A stretch of 64,000 bases of DNA from Halonatronomonas sp964558325 (GCA_964558325.1 CAZLCX010000007.1:42079-106078), one strand, 5' to 3'; positions 35,302-45,310 are shown, counted from the first letter of the stretch. Numbers and translations are program-made. The notes: generated by a model from the sequence alone, not told the origin.

Positions 35302-36789
35302 CTATCTAACCTTCCTGTCTTCAGCAGGAGAATTTTCCAGGGTATCTCTTCCTAAAACCACAGTATCTTTATGAACAGCCTCTCCCTTGTTCAACTTCTC
35401 TATTTCGGATCTCTTAACAAGGTAACCGGTAATTCTAACTAAATCGCTCTCTTCATTATAAAAGGAAAATAATCTAAGCCCTTTCTCAAAGGCACCTTCA
35501 ACTATATCTAGAATAGCCTCAGGATTTCTTTTATAAGTCCTATCAAAGGTGAAAACGTCACTCACTCCAGCAGGAAAATATTGATGGAGAGGTGATACAA
35601 AGTCAAGCTGTTCAGGAATAGATGGTTCTTCTCCATAAGGAATTCTACAACCTGGTGAAATATCAATATCTTCACCAATCCCTGATTGGGCATGGAGAAG
35701 ATAATGGCCGTCCTTAAATGGGGAATGTTCATTTACATGCCCATCTAATTCATTTTGAATTAAATCCAATATATTTTTAGCCATCTTAAGGGATTCATCT
35801 GTTTCACCATAGGAACCTGATTTACTATCACCGTCTAAAAACAAATTAACAGCCTGAGCCATTCCGTAGATCCCAAACATTGCGGAATATTTCTCCTTAT
35901 TCAATAACCCTTCCTTTACTAGAAAATTACTCTTAAAAAACGGACTCTCCTCACAGAGAAATTTAATTCTCTTATCCATTATTGATAACATTGTCCTGGT
36001 AACATCTCTTAAGGTATTAACTAAAAACCTGTCTTCCTTAAGGGCTTTTTTTGCTACAGCTTTCAAATTCATTCTTACTAAAGTATGGCTGCCGCCGCCA
36101 ACTGGCAGGGCATTGTAACAGCTAACAATCCCATATTCTTCACCAAATATTTCTTTATAATCTTTATGATTGGCAAAATAAGGCTTAGAAACCTCAAGCC
36201 CGGTCTCAACTGCCTGAATTGCAAAGTCTCTCGCTGTTAGTTCAGGATCATACTTAAGGGTAAGATTAGGCACAGAATTAGCAAGCTCTTTTTCAGCTTT
36301 TAAAATAAGCTGACCTGCCCTGGTCTTTTCCGGGCCAATATCAGCATGAACAAAACTATCTGGCAGAGTCCTGTCAATTGCAGTTAAGAACAACTTAATC
36401 GTTGAGATTGGGTCAGAACTGGAATCAAGGTGTGGTTCCAGCAATTTATCTAACTCTCCAAGATAAACTGGCATTCCAGTCACAGATGGAATATTTTGAT
36501 AGAGAATAATTAAATTATTTGTTGCTTCTTCTAAACTTTCAGGGCTGGAAAGCCTTAAAAATTCACTGCCTTTTTCCATGAATTTATCAAAATCAACAAG
36601 ATTATATCTCGGCCGATAGGGCGCCTGGCCTTCTGCCAGATCACAGATCAAATCAGAATCCAAATATTCTTTTTCCTGATCAGTTAAACCAGGAATCTCA
36701 AGTTGATTTTCTGCCTGCCTGGCTAATGCAATTATCTTCTGTTGTTGAGTTAATGTCCCATCTTTAATGATATTTAAAATTTCTTCCAT
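35302..36789 (-). CDS. yjjI: YjjI family glycyl-radical enzyme
   Basis: Oxygen-sensitive radical enzyme whose reaction is unknown. The 495 residues resemble the YjjI family, which is shorter than pyruvate formate-lyase (~760). A candidate active-site Cys lies in GIVSCYNALPVGGGSHT (~residue 225). The C-terminal VRITGYLVKRSEIEKL carries the probable radical Gly, close to the end as expected. I start at the ATG at 36789 with AGGAG ten bases upstream; an ATG at 36798 abuts that site. It is encoded between a DmpA-type peptidase and the activase. Confidence 0.85.
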   Translation of the reverse strand: MEEILNIIKDGTLTQQQKIIALARQAENQLEIPGLTDQEKEYLDSDLICDLAEGQAPYRPRYNLVDFDKFMEKGSEFLRLSSPESLEEATNNLIILYQNIPSVTGMPVYLGELDKLLEPHLDSSSDPISTIKLFLTAIDRTLPDSFVHADIGPEKTRAGQLILKAEKELANSVPNLTLKYDPELTARDFAIQAVETGLEVSKPYFANHKDYKEIFGEEYGIVSCYNALPVGGGSHTLVRMNLKAVAKKALKEDRFLVNTLRDVTRTMLSIMDKRIKFLCEESPFFKSNFLVKEGLLNKEKYSAMFGIYGMAQAVNLFLDGDSKSGSYGETDESLKMAKNILDLIQNELDGHVNEHSPFKDGHYLLHAQSGIGEDIDISPGCRIPYGEEPSIPEQLDFVSPLHQYFPAGVSDVFTFDRTYKRNPEAILDIVEGAFEKGLRLFSFYNEESDLVRITGYLVKRSEIEKLNKGEAVHKDTVVLGRDTLENSPAEDRKVR

Positions 36790-36802
36790 TAATACCATCT
36801 CC

Positions 36803-37966
36803 TTATTTCTTTGGACGACACAATCTATTCCTCTCTAGTGCTGCTGCAACCTTATTACCTGGAAGACCTCTGGCTTTATGACCATCTCTCCCTCTGACAG
36901 TAGAAGCCATAAATAATGAATTTAAAACTGCCTCTTCAGTGCTTTCAACAACAGCCTGGAATAAATCTTTCATTAAGGCAGTCTCAGTTAAATTAACTGG
37001 CAATGCTTTTCTGTTAACTTCTTCAGAATTTAAGATAATCTCGCCTTTCTGATTCCGAGTATATTGTTTTGTTATTGAAAAAGCAAGAGAGAAATCCCCG
37101 CTGCCATTATCAGCCAATGAACCAACTCTACCCAGCCCAATATTAGCTCTAGCAGCAATCCTATTTAGCTGATGACTATTAAGGGGGAGGTCAGTCCCAA
37201 TTATTACAATTACAGAGCCATCCCCGCTGCCTGTTTCAGATAGATTTAAAATATCTTGATCCAGCTGATACAATGGGTAACCATTTATCTTTAATTCTTC
37301 CCGCCTGCCAAAGTTACTTAAAACTAATACCCCTAGGTTATATTGATTATCGCCAAAACTAATCCTTCTGGATGCAGAACCAATTCCACCTTTAAAACCA
37401 AATGCTGTCATCCCGGTTCCTGCTCCTATGTCCCCCTCTGCCACTCTATCTCCGCTGGCAGAGATTAAAGCCCGGTGAACATGTTGAGCTTTAACATGCC
37501 TGCCCTGAAGGTCATTCAAATAACCATCATTACATTCTAAAACCACAGGATTAAAACTGGGAGCATCAATTCCTATCTCAGGATTATCCTTTATAATATA
37601 ATCAATCAAGGCATCTGCAGCCCTGGGAACATTTAAAGTAGAAGTCAATAAAATAGGCGAAGATAATCTTCCTAATTCTTCAATTTGAGCTATTCCAGTC
37701 GGTTTACCATAACCATTGATAACATGAATTCCAGCTTCAACTGGCCTGGCAAATATATTATCAGAATGAGGCAGAATAGCAGTTACCCCGGTTCTTATCG
37801 GACCTTTACCAGGAATTAACTTACCATCACCTTTCATGATTGTAACCTGGCCAACTTTAACCCCACTTACATCTGTGATAGAATTTTTATCCCCAGTCGG
37901 TAAAACTCCAGGAATAATTCCCCATTCTCTAATTCTACGCCTTCTGCTTTCTTGAGAATCTGCCAT
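36803..37966 (-). CDS. DmpA-type L-aminopeptidase/D-esterase (S58, self-cleaving)
   Basis: N-terminal-nucleophile hydrolase that cuts itself into two chains and releases N-terminal amino acids, including D-amino-acid amides or beta-peptides. The 387 residues show ITDVSGVKVGQVTI, GIHVINGYGKPTGI, AEGDIGAGTGMTAF and GDGSVIVIIGTD. Ser251 in GDGS is the expected cleavage-site nucleophile, at nearly the same position as Ser250 of DmpA. AGGAGG precedes the ATG. It is the first gene of a three-gene leftward operon with yjjI and yjjW, 13 bases apart. Confidence 0.9.
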   Translation of the reverse strand: MADSQESRRRRIREWGIIPGVLPTGDKNSITDVSGVKVGQVTIMKGDGKLIPGKGPIRTGVTAILPHSDNIFARPVEAGIHVINGYGKPTGIAQIEELGRLSSPILLTSTLNVPRAADALIDYIIKDNPEIGIDAPSFNPVVLECNDGYLNDLQGRHVKAQHVHRALISASGDRVAEGDIGAGTGMTAFGFKGGIGSASRRISFGDNQYNLGVLVLSNFGRREELKINGYPLYQLDQDILNLSETGSGDGSVIVIIGTDLPLNSHQLNRIAARANIGLGRVGSLADNGSGDFSLAFSITKQYTRNQKGEIILNSEEVNRKALPVNLTETALMKDLFQAVVESTEEAVLNSLFMASTVRGRDGHKARGLPGNKVAAALERNRLCRPKK

Positions 37967-38341
37967 AATTTATAATCCTCCTGTAAACTCCTCGTTATTT
38001 TCTCTGTTATTAATAATATCATAAAATAGCACTATTTGCATAATCAATTTAATGACTGAGTAGATTTAGTGTCTGCGTGTATAAATATACAGAATCTTTA
38101 ATGGACCCCCTCCATACCCGACGGTTACCTGCCGGTATCTTTTAATAAATTTCACAAAGTTTTTATCCATTTATAATACAATCCTTTTTATACTTATACA
38201 ACAAAAGGCCTATAAATTATCTTTATTATCAAGATGAATTATTATCAATTATATGATATGATAATAAAGAAGTAAAAAAATCACTGCCAAAAGCAGGATT
38301 TTATTATTTTATGGCTAATTATATTAAAAGGTGGGTGAAAT
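37967..38341. other. Divergent intergenic region with a structured patch
   Basis: 375 bases between the DmpA-type gene and the L,D-transpeptidase gene. A GC-richer patch at 38100-38140 can form two small adjacent hairpins: ATGGA-CCCCC-TCCAT, then ATACC...GGTAT with T-rich sequence after it. Further right an inverted repeat ATTATCA/TGATAAT (38241-38265) lies in a TATGATAAT-rich stretch that may be the transpeptidase promoter. I recognise no riboswitch class. Confidence 0.35.
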
Positions 38342-39676
38342 ATGATAAGGAAAATTTTATTAATCATACTTCTAACTGTCTTTTTATTTAATCCTGCAGT
38401 TAAGGCTGAGGACAATTTAAATGACATTTATGAAGTTATAGGTATAGAAAATGAAACAATTGATGACTATTTGTGGTTAGATGATGGAGAACTTAATCAG
38501 GCAGGTCTAGAAATATATGAACTAATCAACCAGGCAGATAAAAAGGGTTTAAGAAGCCAGGATTATTTAGTTAAAGATATAAATGGAATCTGGATGGGAA
38601 TCCGCCACCAGGACCCGGATAACATAAATGAAAAAAACTTAAAGGAATTAGATGAATTACTGACAAGGGCCCTGCTTAGATATACCAGTGATATAACAAC
38701 AGGTAGATTTGATTCAGATTCTTTAGAAAGAGAAATTATTAATGAAGAAATTTTAGAAGGGTTCCCAAGAATTATTGAAGCAATTAAAACAGGCCACTCA
38801 GTTAAAGATGTAATTTCAGACCATGAGCCCAAACATCCTTATTATTTTGCTCTTTTAAAGGCTTTAGAAGATAACCAGAGTAATTATAGTGAGGCTCAAA
38901 CTCAGGAAATTATTTTAAATTTAGAACGCTGGCGAATGGAATACAGCCAGTTGCCTAATAATCATCTCCTGGTAAATATTCCTTCTTTTCGCCTGGAATT
39001 ATATGAGGAAGATGAAATTGTTCTTGAAATGAAAACCGTTGTCGGTAATGAAGACAGACCTACCCCTGTATTAGAAGGTGACCTAAATAGAATGACAATC
39101 AGCCCCCGCTGGTTTATGCCTACTACAATTGCAGTTGAAGACCATTTGCCAAAGATAAAAGATGATGTCAAGCATTTAGAAAGGGGAAATTATAAAGTCT
39201 ATACACTGGAAGATGGTAATTATAATCGGGTTGACCCTGAAGAGGTTGACTGGGAAGAGGTTGACGATGATAAAGACGAGTTCCCATACTTTTTCTGGCA
39301 GGATTCTGGCCCCTGGAATGCACTAGGTGCCCTGGTATTCCGTTTTCCAAATAACCAGAACATTTATTTACATGATACCCCTGATAAACATCACTTTGCC
39401 TTAGATGATCGGGCAAAAAGTTCTGGTTGTATTAGACTTGAAAAGCCCATGGAACTAGCAAAATATCTACTTTCAGATATGCCAGAATGGCCTGAAGAAA
39501 AATTATTAGAAAAAATCTCTGATAAAGATGAAACCTGGTTAGATCTAAGAAAAACCTTACCTATTTATATCACCTATTTCACTATTACCCCAGACGAAGC
39601 TGGAGACCTTAATTTTCATGAAGATATTTATGAAAAAAACGACGACTTATTAAATGCATTGAGTAAACTATACTAA
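38342..39676 (+). CDS. YcbB-type L,D-transpeptidase
   Basis: Cell-wall cross-linking enzyme that forms 3-3 peptide links, acting outside the inner membrane. The 444 residues have a signal peptide (~1-22, MIRKILLIILLTVFLFNPAV), then a helical scaffold (~25-200) as in YcbB/LdtD. The YkuD catalytic domain follows (~215-400) with catalytic Cys363 in SSGCIRLE and its His in IYLHDTPDKHHFA. YcbB-type scaffolds are typical of diderm bacteria. GGTGG precedes the ATG. A second cell-wall gene follows at 26 bases. Confidence 0.9.
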   Translation: MIRKILLIILLTVFLFNPAVKAEDNLNDIYEVIGIENETIDDYLWLDDGELNQAGLEIYELINQADKKGLRSQDYLVKDINGIWMGIRHQDPDNINEKNLKELDELLTRALLRYTSDITTGRFDSDSLEREIINEEILEGFPRIIEAIKTGHSVKDVISDHEPKHPYYFALLKALEDNQSNYSEAQTQEIILNLERWRMEYSQLPNNHLLVNIPSFRLELYEEDEIVLEMKTVVGNEDRPTPVLEGDLNRMTISPRWFMPTTIAVEDHLPKIKDDVKHLERGNYKVYTLEDGNYNRVDPEEVDWEEVDDDKDEFPYFFWQDSGPWNALGALVFRFPNNQNIYLHDTPDKHHFALDDRAKSSGCIRLEKPMELAKYLLSDMPEWPEEKLLEKISDKDETWLDLRKTLPIYITYFTITPDEAGDLNFHEDIYEKNDDLLNALSKLY

Positions 39677-39701
39677 AACTAAAGGCAGGTGTTTTAAAAA
39701 A

Positions 39702-41198
39702 GTGGATTATAATTTTAAGCTAACGACCGTACGCAAGGATTTGATTTTAAAAACTACAATAATCCTGGCAGTATTTTTAATGATTGCATTATTAACCAGT
39801 AATTCATATTTGCTGGCCCAGGACGTATTCAAACCAGGTCAAGAAGATGAAAGTGTTGAAGAACTCCAGGATAAACTTGAAGAACTGGGCTTCTTTTCAG
39901 TCACCCAGACTGGATTATATGGAGAAAAAACGAGAAGAGCTGTTGAACGATTCCAGGCAGCTGCCGACTTAAAACCTGATGGAATTGCTGGTCCAACAAC
40001 ACTTGATGCAATCGAAAGAGCTTTAAATAGTATCGATATAGAGCAGAGAGAACGACTGAAAATTTATACCCATAATGTAGATGTTATTTATCTCCAGTAC
40101 AAATTAAGTCAGCTGGGATATTTATCCTCAGAACCAACTGGACTTTTTAGAAGATTAACCCAAAAAGCTGTTAAGGAATTCCAGAGTGATAACGAGATTG
40201 ATAACGATGGAGTTGTAGGAAACTCTACCTGGAAGGCTCTAGAAAAAGAGTTTGACAAATTAGATCAGACTACATATAATTCAGATAATATTGATGATGA
40301 TATCGAAGAAGAAACTGATGAAGCTGCAGATCAGGCTGAAAAAGAGCGTGATGAAGACGACCAGTCAGACAGTCCAGATATAGAAAATATGGATATAGTT
40401 AGAAATGGTGATTCTGGGGAAGCAGTTGTTAAACTCCAGAAAAATTTAATAGCCGCTGGGATCTTCCCCTTTAGTGCCGACGGAAATTTCGGCCATCAAA
40501 CTGAAATAGCAGTCCGACAGTTTCAGGAAATGGTTGGACTTAAAGCAGATGGGGTTGTGGGCCCATCAACCTGGAAAAAACTATTATCTGAAGATGAAAG
40601 CCAGGATGACGCTGAAACTTCTACCTACCAGGTAAAATCTGGAGACAGCCTCTGGACAATAGCCAATAGATTTGACACATCGATCAATGATATCAGGGCT
40701 GTCAATAATCTAAATGGTGATTCTATCAGGGACGGACAGAAATTAAAAATACCTGGGGACAATATCACCGTGTCCAGGCAATCAGTTGAAGCTATAAACT
40801 GGGGCCAGGTCACTCGCCTCTTCCCCAGAAATAGCACCGCTACATTAACTGATCTAGAAACAGGCTTTAGTTTTAGGGTTAAACGCCTGTATGGTACTAA
40901 CCATGCCGATGTTGAACCCTTAACGGGCCAGGACACAAATGTCTTAAGAAGAATTTATGGAGGCAACTGGAGCTGGGACCGGAGAGCGGTTATTGTCAAT
41001 ATCGAGGGCAGATTAATTGCCGGCTCAATTAATGGTGTCCCCCATGGAGGACAGAGCATTAATAATAATAATTTCAATGGCCATATCTGTCTTCACTTTA
41101 AGGGAAGTAGAACCCATGGCGGCAATAGACTTGACCCGGACCACCAGAACATGATCAAAAGATCAGCCTCACAGAACTGGCCCTTACACAGAAACTAA
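39702..41198 (+). CDS. Peptidoglycan-binding/LysM protein with a divergent L,D-transpeptidase-like C-terminus
   Basis: Exported cell-wall protein, 498 residues. A membrane/signal segment (~16-38) is followed by three PG_binding_1 repeats (~45-100, ~120-175, ~230-285; each with a DG..GP/GNST..AL core) and a LysM at ~303-346 (YQVKSGDSLWTIANRFD). An acidic linker at ~190-226 separates repeats two and three. The C-terminal ~130 residues contain His448 (PHGG) and His461-x-Cys463 in NGHICLHF, resembling the His and SHGC layout of YkuD enzymes with altered spacing. Catalysis is therefore an inference. The start is GTG at 39702, with a weak site upstream. Confidence 0.8.
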   Translation: MDYNFKLTTVRKDLILKTTIILAVFLMIALLTSNSYLLAQDVFKPGQEDESVEELQDKLEELGFFSVTQTGLYGEKTRRAVERFQAAADLKPDGIAGPTTLDAIERALNSIDIEQRERLKIYTHNVDVIYLQYKLSQLGYLSSEPTGLFRRLTQKAVKEFQSDNEIDNDGVVGNSTWKALEKEFDKLDQTTYNSDNIDDDIEEETDEAADQAEKERDEDDQSDSPDIENMDIVRNGDSGEAVVKLQKNLIAAGIFPFSADGNFGHQTEIAVRQFQEMVGLKADGVVGPSTWKKLLSEDESQDDAETSTYQVKSGDSLWTIANRFDTSINDIRAVNNLNGDSIRDGQKLKIPGDNITVSRQSVEAINWGQVTRLFPRNSTATLTDLETGFSFRVKRLYGTNHADVEPLTGQDTNVLRRIYGGNWSWDRRAVIVNIEGRLIAGSINGVPHGGQSINNNNFNGHICLHFKGSRTHGGNRLDPDHQNMIKRSASQNWPLHRN

Positions 41199-41223
41199 CC
41201 AAAAGTAAATATTCAAATAAAAC

Positions 41224-41258
41224 AGCCGCTATCCTGATAGATAGCGGCTTTAATATTT
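41224..41258. terminator. Terminator between cell-wall genes and pepF
   Basis: Perfect 10-bp stem AGCCGCTATC/GATAGCGGCT with a CTGATA loop, then TTTAATATTT. Confidence 0.75.
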
Positions 41259-41286
41259 CCTCTATATTCTTTTTCCTAAATTTACC

Positions 41287-43071
41287 TTATATTTGCTTAT
41301 TGGCTAATTTTATAAATTTATCAATATCCTGCTTGATAACCTCCAGGGATCCCTCCCAGAATTCAGGGTCATGAAGGTCAATTCCAACCATTTCTGCAAC
41401 AGCTAAAGCCTTATTCTGACCGGTAGACCGTAATAATTCATTATATTTATTTAAGAAATCCTCTTCCCCTTTTAAATATAAAGCATAGACTCCAAGCCCA
41501 AATAAGAGCCCAAAAGCATAGGGGAAATTATAATAGTTGTTCCCTGCTGAATAATAATGGGACTTATTAATCCACATTGAAGGATGGAGATAATCATGGT
41601 CCAGGGAATCGCCATAGGCATCTTTTTGAGCCTCAACCATAAGCTCCTTCAAATCATCAACACTTAACGAAGCATTCTTTCTGGCCTCAAATAACCGGCT
41701 CTCAAATAAAAACCGGCTATAAATATCGACAATTACCTGACCGGAGCCAGTAATACTATTTTCTAAGATTACAAACTGCTCATCCTCGCTGGCCACCTTT
41801 AAGGCAGCATTGGTAACGATTGTCTCACTAAAGATAGAGGCTGTTTCAGCCAGAGGCATTGGATAATCAGTATTAAGGATGCTCTCATCCTTTAAACAAT
41901 AGCCATGATAGGCATGGCCGAGTTCATGGGCCAGAGTCGTCATATCGCTAAATGAACCGGTGAAATTACTCAAAATCCTGCTCTCGCCTATCGGGTTAAT
42001 ATTATAACAGAAAGCTCCGCCTCTCTTGCCATCTCTGGGTTCAGCATCAATCCAGTTATTAGTAAAGGCCTCCTGATAAAGGTCTGCCATCTCATCACTG
42101 AATTCCCTGATATTGCTGACAATAAAGTCCTTGGCCTCTTCATAACTGAATTCCATCTCAACTTCTCCTAAAGGAGCAAAGATATCATAAAAAGGAAGAC
42201 CATTATCATGGCCTAAAACTTCTGCCTTGGTATTATAGAAATCATGGAAGGCCGGAAGATTATTTTTCATAGCCTCTAACATGGCATCCAGTGTTTCTTG
42301 ATCCATCCTGGAATTGACAAGGGTCTCATCCAATGGCTCGTCAAAGCCTCTTTTTTCAGTTACAGTTAAGACTTCCCCTTTAATTCCATTTAGAGCAGCG
42401 GCAACTGATTCATCTATTTTGTCATAGGCCTTTAATTCGGCCTCATAGGCAGTTTTTCTGACATCAGGGTCTGGCTTATGGTAAAGATTTCTAACCACGG
42501 ATAAGGGCAGTTCCTGCTCCTCTCCGTCTAATTCTATCTCAACCTGCAGGGTTGAAGTCAATTTCTGCTGTAACTTATTCCAGGCCGATGAACCTGTCCT
42601 TTTCATTTCAGCCACTAAAACCTCTTCTTTTTCAGATAATAAATACTGGCTCTCCTCCAGCAGTTCTTCAAGTACAAATTGATGTTCCTCTAATAGTTCA
42701 GAACCCTTAACCAGGTCAGTAATAGAATCTTTCTGAGAGACAACCTCCTGTAACCAGAGCATAAACTTAACTCTAGGGGCTGTAATCTTTACAGACTCCT
42801 TCTCTAATTCATCAATCAATTTTAAGGCCTGCTGGTTTCTGGCATCTACACTGACTTCCAGCTGTAAATAAGCCATTAATAAAGTCCTTAACTCATAAAA
42901 GTCCTGCATATTTGCAATAAAATCCTCAGCAATCTCCTGATCATCTTTTTCCTGAGCCGGTTCCCACTCTGATAAAGCCCCCAGCTTTTCAATAAATTCC
43001 TCTTTACTGCTTTTAAATTCATCACTATCAATTGCCGGGAACAGCCTTTCTAAACTCCACCTTTTTTCCAT
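41287..43071 (-). CDS. pepF: Oligoendopeptidase F (M3 family)
   Basis: Cytoplasmic zinc metallopeptidase that cuts short peptides, 594 residues. The HEXXH motif is in TTLAHELGHAYHGY (~residue 375), with the third ligand Glu in AETASIFSE about 25 residues later; the M3B helical domain fills the first ~200 residues. CFNINP-like CYNINPIGESRIL precedes the metal site as in PepF. It lies 127 bases after thrC on the same strand and ends at the shared terminator. Its likely role is to degrade imported peptides from the importers in this window. Confidence 0.94.
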   Translation of the reverse strand: MEKRWSLERLFPAIDSDEFKSSKEEFIEKLGALSEWEPAQEKDDQEIAEDFIANMQDFYELRTLLMAYLQLEVSVDARNQQALKLIDELEKESVKITAPRVKFMLWLQEVVSQKDSITDLVKGSELLEEHQFVLEELLEESQYLLSEKEEVLVAEMKRTGSSAWNKLQQKLTSTLQVEIELDGEEQELPLSVVRNLYHKPDPDVRKTAYEAELKAYDKIDESVAAALNGIKGEVLTVTEKRGFDEPLDETLVNSRMDQETLDAMLEAMKNNLPAFHDFYNTKAEVLGHDNGLPFYDIFAPLGEVEMEFSYEEAKDFIVSNIREFSDEMADLYQEAFTNNWIDAEPRDGKRGGAFCYNINPIGESRILSNFTGSFSDMTTLAHELGHAYHGYCLKDESILNTDYPMPLAETASIFSETIVTNAALKVASEDEQFVILENSITGSGQVIVDIYSRFLFESRLFEARKNASLSVDDLKELMVEAQKDAYGDSLDHDYLHPSMWINKSHYYSAGNNYYNFPYAFGLLFGLGVYALYLKGEEDFLNKYNELLRSTGQNKALAVAEMVGIDLHDPEFWEGSLEVIKQDIDKFIKLANKQI

Positions 43072-43198
43072 TAACTTATGCCTCCTGTAATAATTAAATA
43101 AAGCTGCTATTTAGTTACTTAACTTATGATTTCCTCAATTTAAAAAGGGCAAAATCTTAAATCCCACTTTTAAACTTTCATACTATATACTTCTCAAT

Positions 43199-44287
43199 TT
43201 ATTTTAAAATCCCTGCTTCTTTTAATAAAATATCTAAATCAGCTGCAACTGCTTTCGGTGGGCTAATCTCCTCTAAGGCCAGTTCAGGATCCTTCAAACC
43301 ATGGCCTGTTAAAACTGCCACAACCCTGCTCCCTGCAGCCAATTGATTATTCCTGGCTCTTTTAATCAGACCGGCAACAGAAGCTGCTGAGGCTGGCTCA
43401 CAGAAGATCCCGGAAGTAGCGGCAATCGCCTTATAGGCCTCTAAAATCTCCTCATCAGTTACTGAACTAATCAGCCCGGCAGATTCATTAGCTGCCTTCT
43501 TAGCCTTCTCCCAGCTGGCAGGATTACCTATTCTGATAGCAGTCGCCAGGGTTTCAGGTTTTTCAATAACCCTGTCATAGGTAATAGCAGCTGCCCCTTC
43601 AGCCTCAAAGCCCCACATCTCCGGCCTTTCACTTATCCTATCTGCCTCATAATATTCATTAAAACCCTGCCAGTAAGCTGTTATATTCCCGGCATTGCCG
43701 ACTGGTATGGCCAGAATATCCGGGGCCTCACCCAAAGCATCAACAACCTCAAAGGCTGCTGATTTCTGGCCTTCTATCCTGTATGGATTCAGGGAATTAA
43801 CTAAAGTAACTGGATAATTATCTGTCAGTTCTTTAACCAGCTCCAGTGCCCTATCAAAATTATCTTTAATCTGAATAATTTTAGCCCCATGGATTGCCGC
43901 CTGGGCCAGCTTCCCCAGGGCAATATTACCTTCAGGGACAACCACAATTGTTTCAACCCCGGCCCTGGCTCCATAGGCTGCAGCTGCCGCCGAGGTATTA
44001 CCAGTCGAGGCACAGATAATCGCCTTACTCCCCTCAGCAACTGCCTGACTTACCGCCAGGGTCATACCTCTATCTTTAAAAGAACCAGTCGGGTTGGCCC
44101 CATCATATTTTAAATATAATTCAATATCCAGCTCAAATTTTTCCACTAACTCAGGCACAGGTAATAACGGGGTATTCCCCTCCTGGAGAGTAATCGGTTC
44201 TGCCCCCTCCTTAAGGGGCATAAATTCTCGATAGGCCTCAATCACTCCTGGCCAGTTGCCATTTAATAAATTCTCTTTAGAACTCAT
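43199..44287 (-). CDS. thrC: Threonine synthase ThrC
   Basis: PLP enzyme converting O-phosphohomoserine to threonine. The 362 residues include LQEGNTPLLP, cofactor Lys71 in PTGSFKDRGMT, ICASTGNTSAAAAAYGARAG and PVGNAGNITAYW. It lacks the zinc ribbon of the 15.6-kb paralogue. thrB is 27 bases upstream in the same direction, so this is the housekeeping enzyme. Confidence 0.95.
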   Translation of the reverse strand: MSSKENLLNGNWPGVIEAYREFMPLKEGAEPITLQEGNTPLLPVPELVEKFELDIELYLKYDGANPTGSFKDRGMTLAVSQAVAEGSKAIICASTGNTSAAAAAYGARAGVETIVVVPEGNIALGKLAQAAIHGAKIIQIKDNFDRALELVKELTDNYPVTLVNSLNPYRIEGQKSAAFEVVDALGEAPDILAIPVGNAGNITAYWQGFNEYYEADRISERPEMWGFEAEGAAAITYDRVIEKPETLATAIRIGNPASWEKAKKAANESAGLISSVTDEEILEAYKAIAATSGIFCEPASAASVAGLIKRARNNQLAAGSRVVAVLTGHGLKDPELALEEISPPKAVAADLDILLKEAGILK

Positions 44288-44314
44288 AATTTTCCTCCTT
44301 ATTACTTTTTCCCA

Positions 44315-45220
44315 TTATTTAAAATTAGTAACCTGGGCTCCTAAAATATCAGCCCTGGTTATAACTGTTTTAGCTTCAACATTATATTTAGACCAGACTT
44401 CCTGAATAATTTCTGCAATCTCTTCTTCTCTCTTTTTTGCAAATGCCAGGATCGAAGGCCCTGCCCCGCTCAAGACCACCCCAATGGCCCCTCCAGCTAT
44501 AGCCTCATTTACAAGCTCCTTCCAGGCCGGGGTTTCAGCCATTCGATATGGCTGGTGCACCCTATCATTTAAAAGCTCCTTTAACATTTCCCAGTTGCCA
44601 CTGGCCAGAGCAAAGGGCAGTAATGCTGTCCTGCTCTGGTTATATGTAATATCTTCAAGCTTTATTTTGGCCGGCAGTAATCTCCGCTGTTCTTCAGTCC
44701 TGGCTGCATAATCTGGTACTGCCAGAATTAATGATAAATCAGGATGGGGATGGAGTTTTTCCCGATAAACCTTACTGCCAACAGCAGTAATATTTAACCC
44801 GCCATAAAGGGCAGGAGTAATATTATCTGGATGGCCCTCAAGCTCATAGGCAGACTCCAATATTTCTTCCTGGGATAAACCTAATTCATATAAATTAGAC
44901 AGACCGACCAGGGTTCCAATAATCGCAGCTGCACTGCTGCCAAGACCCTTGCCAGGTAGAAAAGGCAATTTCTCAGTAATCTCCAGGCCTTTAAACTTAC
45001 AGCCTGTTTTATTCTCTAAATATTTAATAGTTTCGATAATTAAACTATCCTGAATATTATAGTTCTTATCTCCTGAAATTTTTAAGTCTATCTGGACCTT
45101 ATCTTCTTGATTTTTTGCAAATTTAAAATTATAATAAACTTGCAGGGCCATCCCTAATGTATCATAGCCTGGCCCTAAATTTGCTGATGTAACAGGCACC
45201 TTAACTTCTAGATAATCCAT
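44315..45220 (-). CDS. thrB: Homoserine kinase ThrB
   Basis: GHMP-family kinase that phosphorylates homoserine, 301 residues. The ATP loop is LPGKGLGSSAAA (~91-102); VPVTSANLGPGYDTLG and the late GAGPSILAFA motif are also present. AAAAGGAG precedes the ATG at 45220. First gene of thrBC. No homoserine dehydrogenase is nearby. A strong promoter lies about 60 bases upstream, and no T-box is seen on this strand. Confidence 0.94.
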   Translation of the reverse strand: MDYLEVKVPVTSANLGPGYDTLGMALQVYYNFKFAKNQEDKVQIDLKISGDKNYNIQDSLIIETIKYLENKTGCKFKGLEITEKLPFLPGKGLGSSAAAIIGTLVGLSNLYELGLSQEEILESAYELEGHPDNITPALYGGLNITAVGSKVYREKLHPHPDLSLILAVPDYAARTEEQRRLLPAKIKLEDITYNQSRTALLPFALASGNWEMLKELLNDRVHQPYRMAETPAWKELVNEAIAGGAIGVVLSGAGPSILAFAKKREEEIAEIIQEVWSKYNVEAKTVITRADILGAQVTNFK

Positions 45221-45281
45221 AAAAACCCTACTCCTTTTAGTTTAAACATTATAAACTAATACTTTTAAACCACTATCACTT

Positions 45282-45310
45282 ATTATACAATGAATTCATC
45301 TCTTCGACAA
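45282..45310 (-). promoter_or_regulatory. thrBC promoter
   Basis: Minus strand TTGTCG, 17 bp, TATAAT. It is back to back with the argG promoter, only about 30 bases away. Confidence 0.6.
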
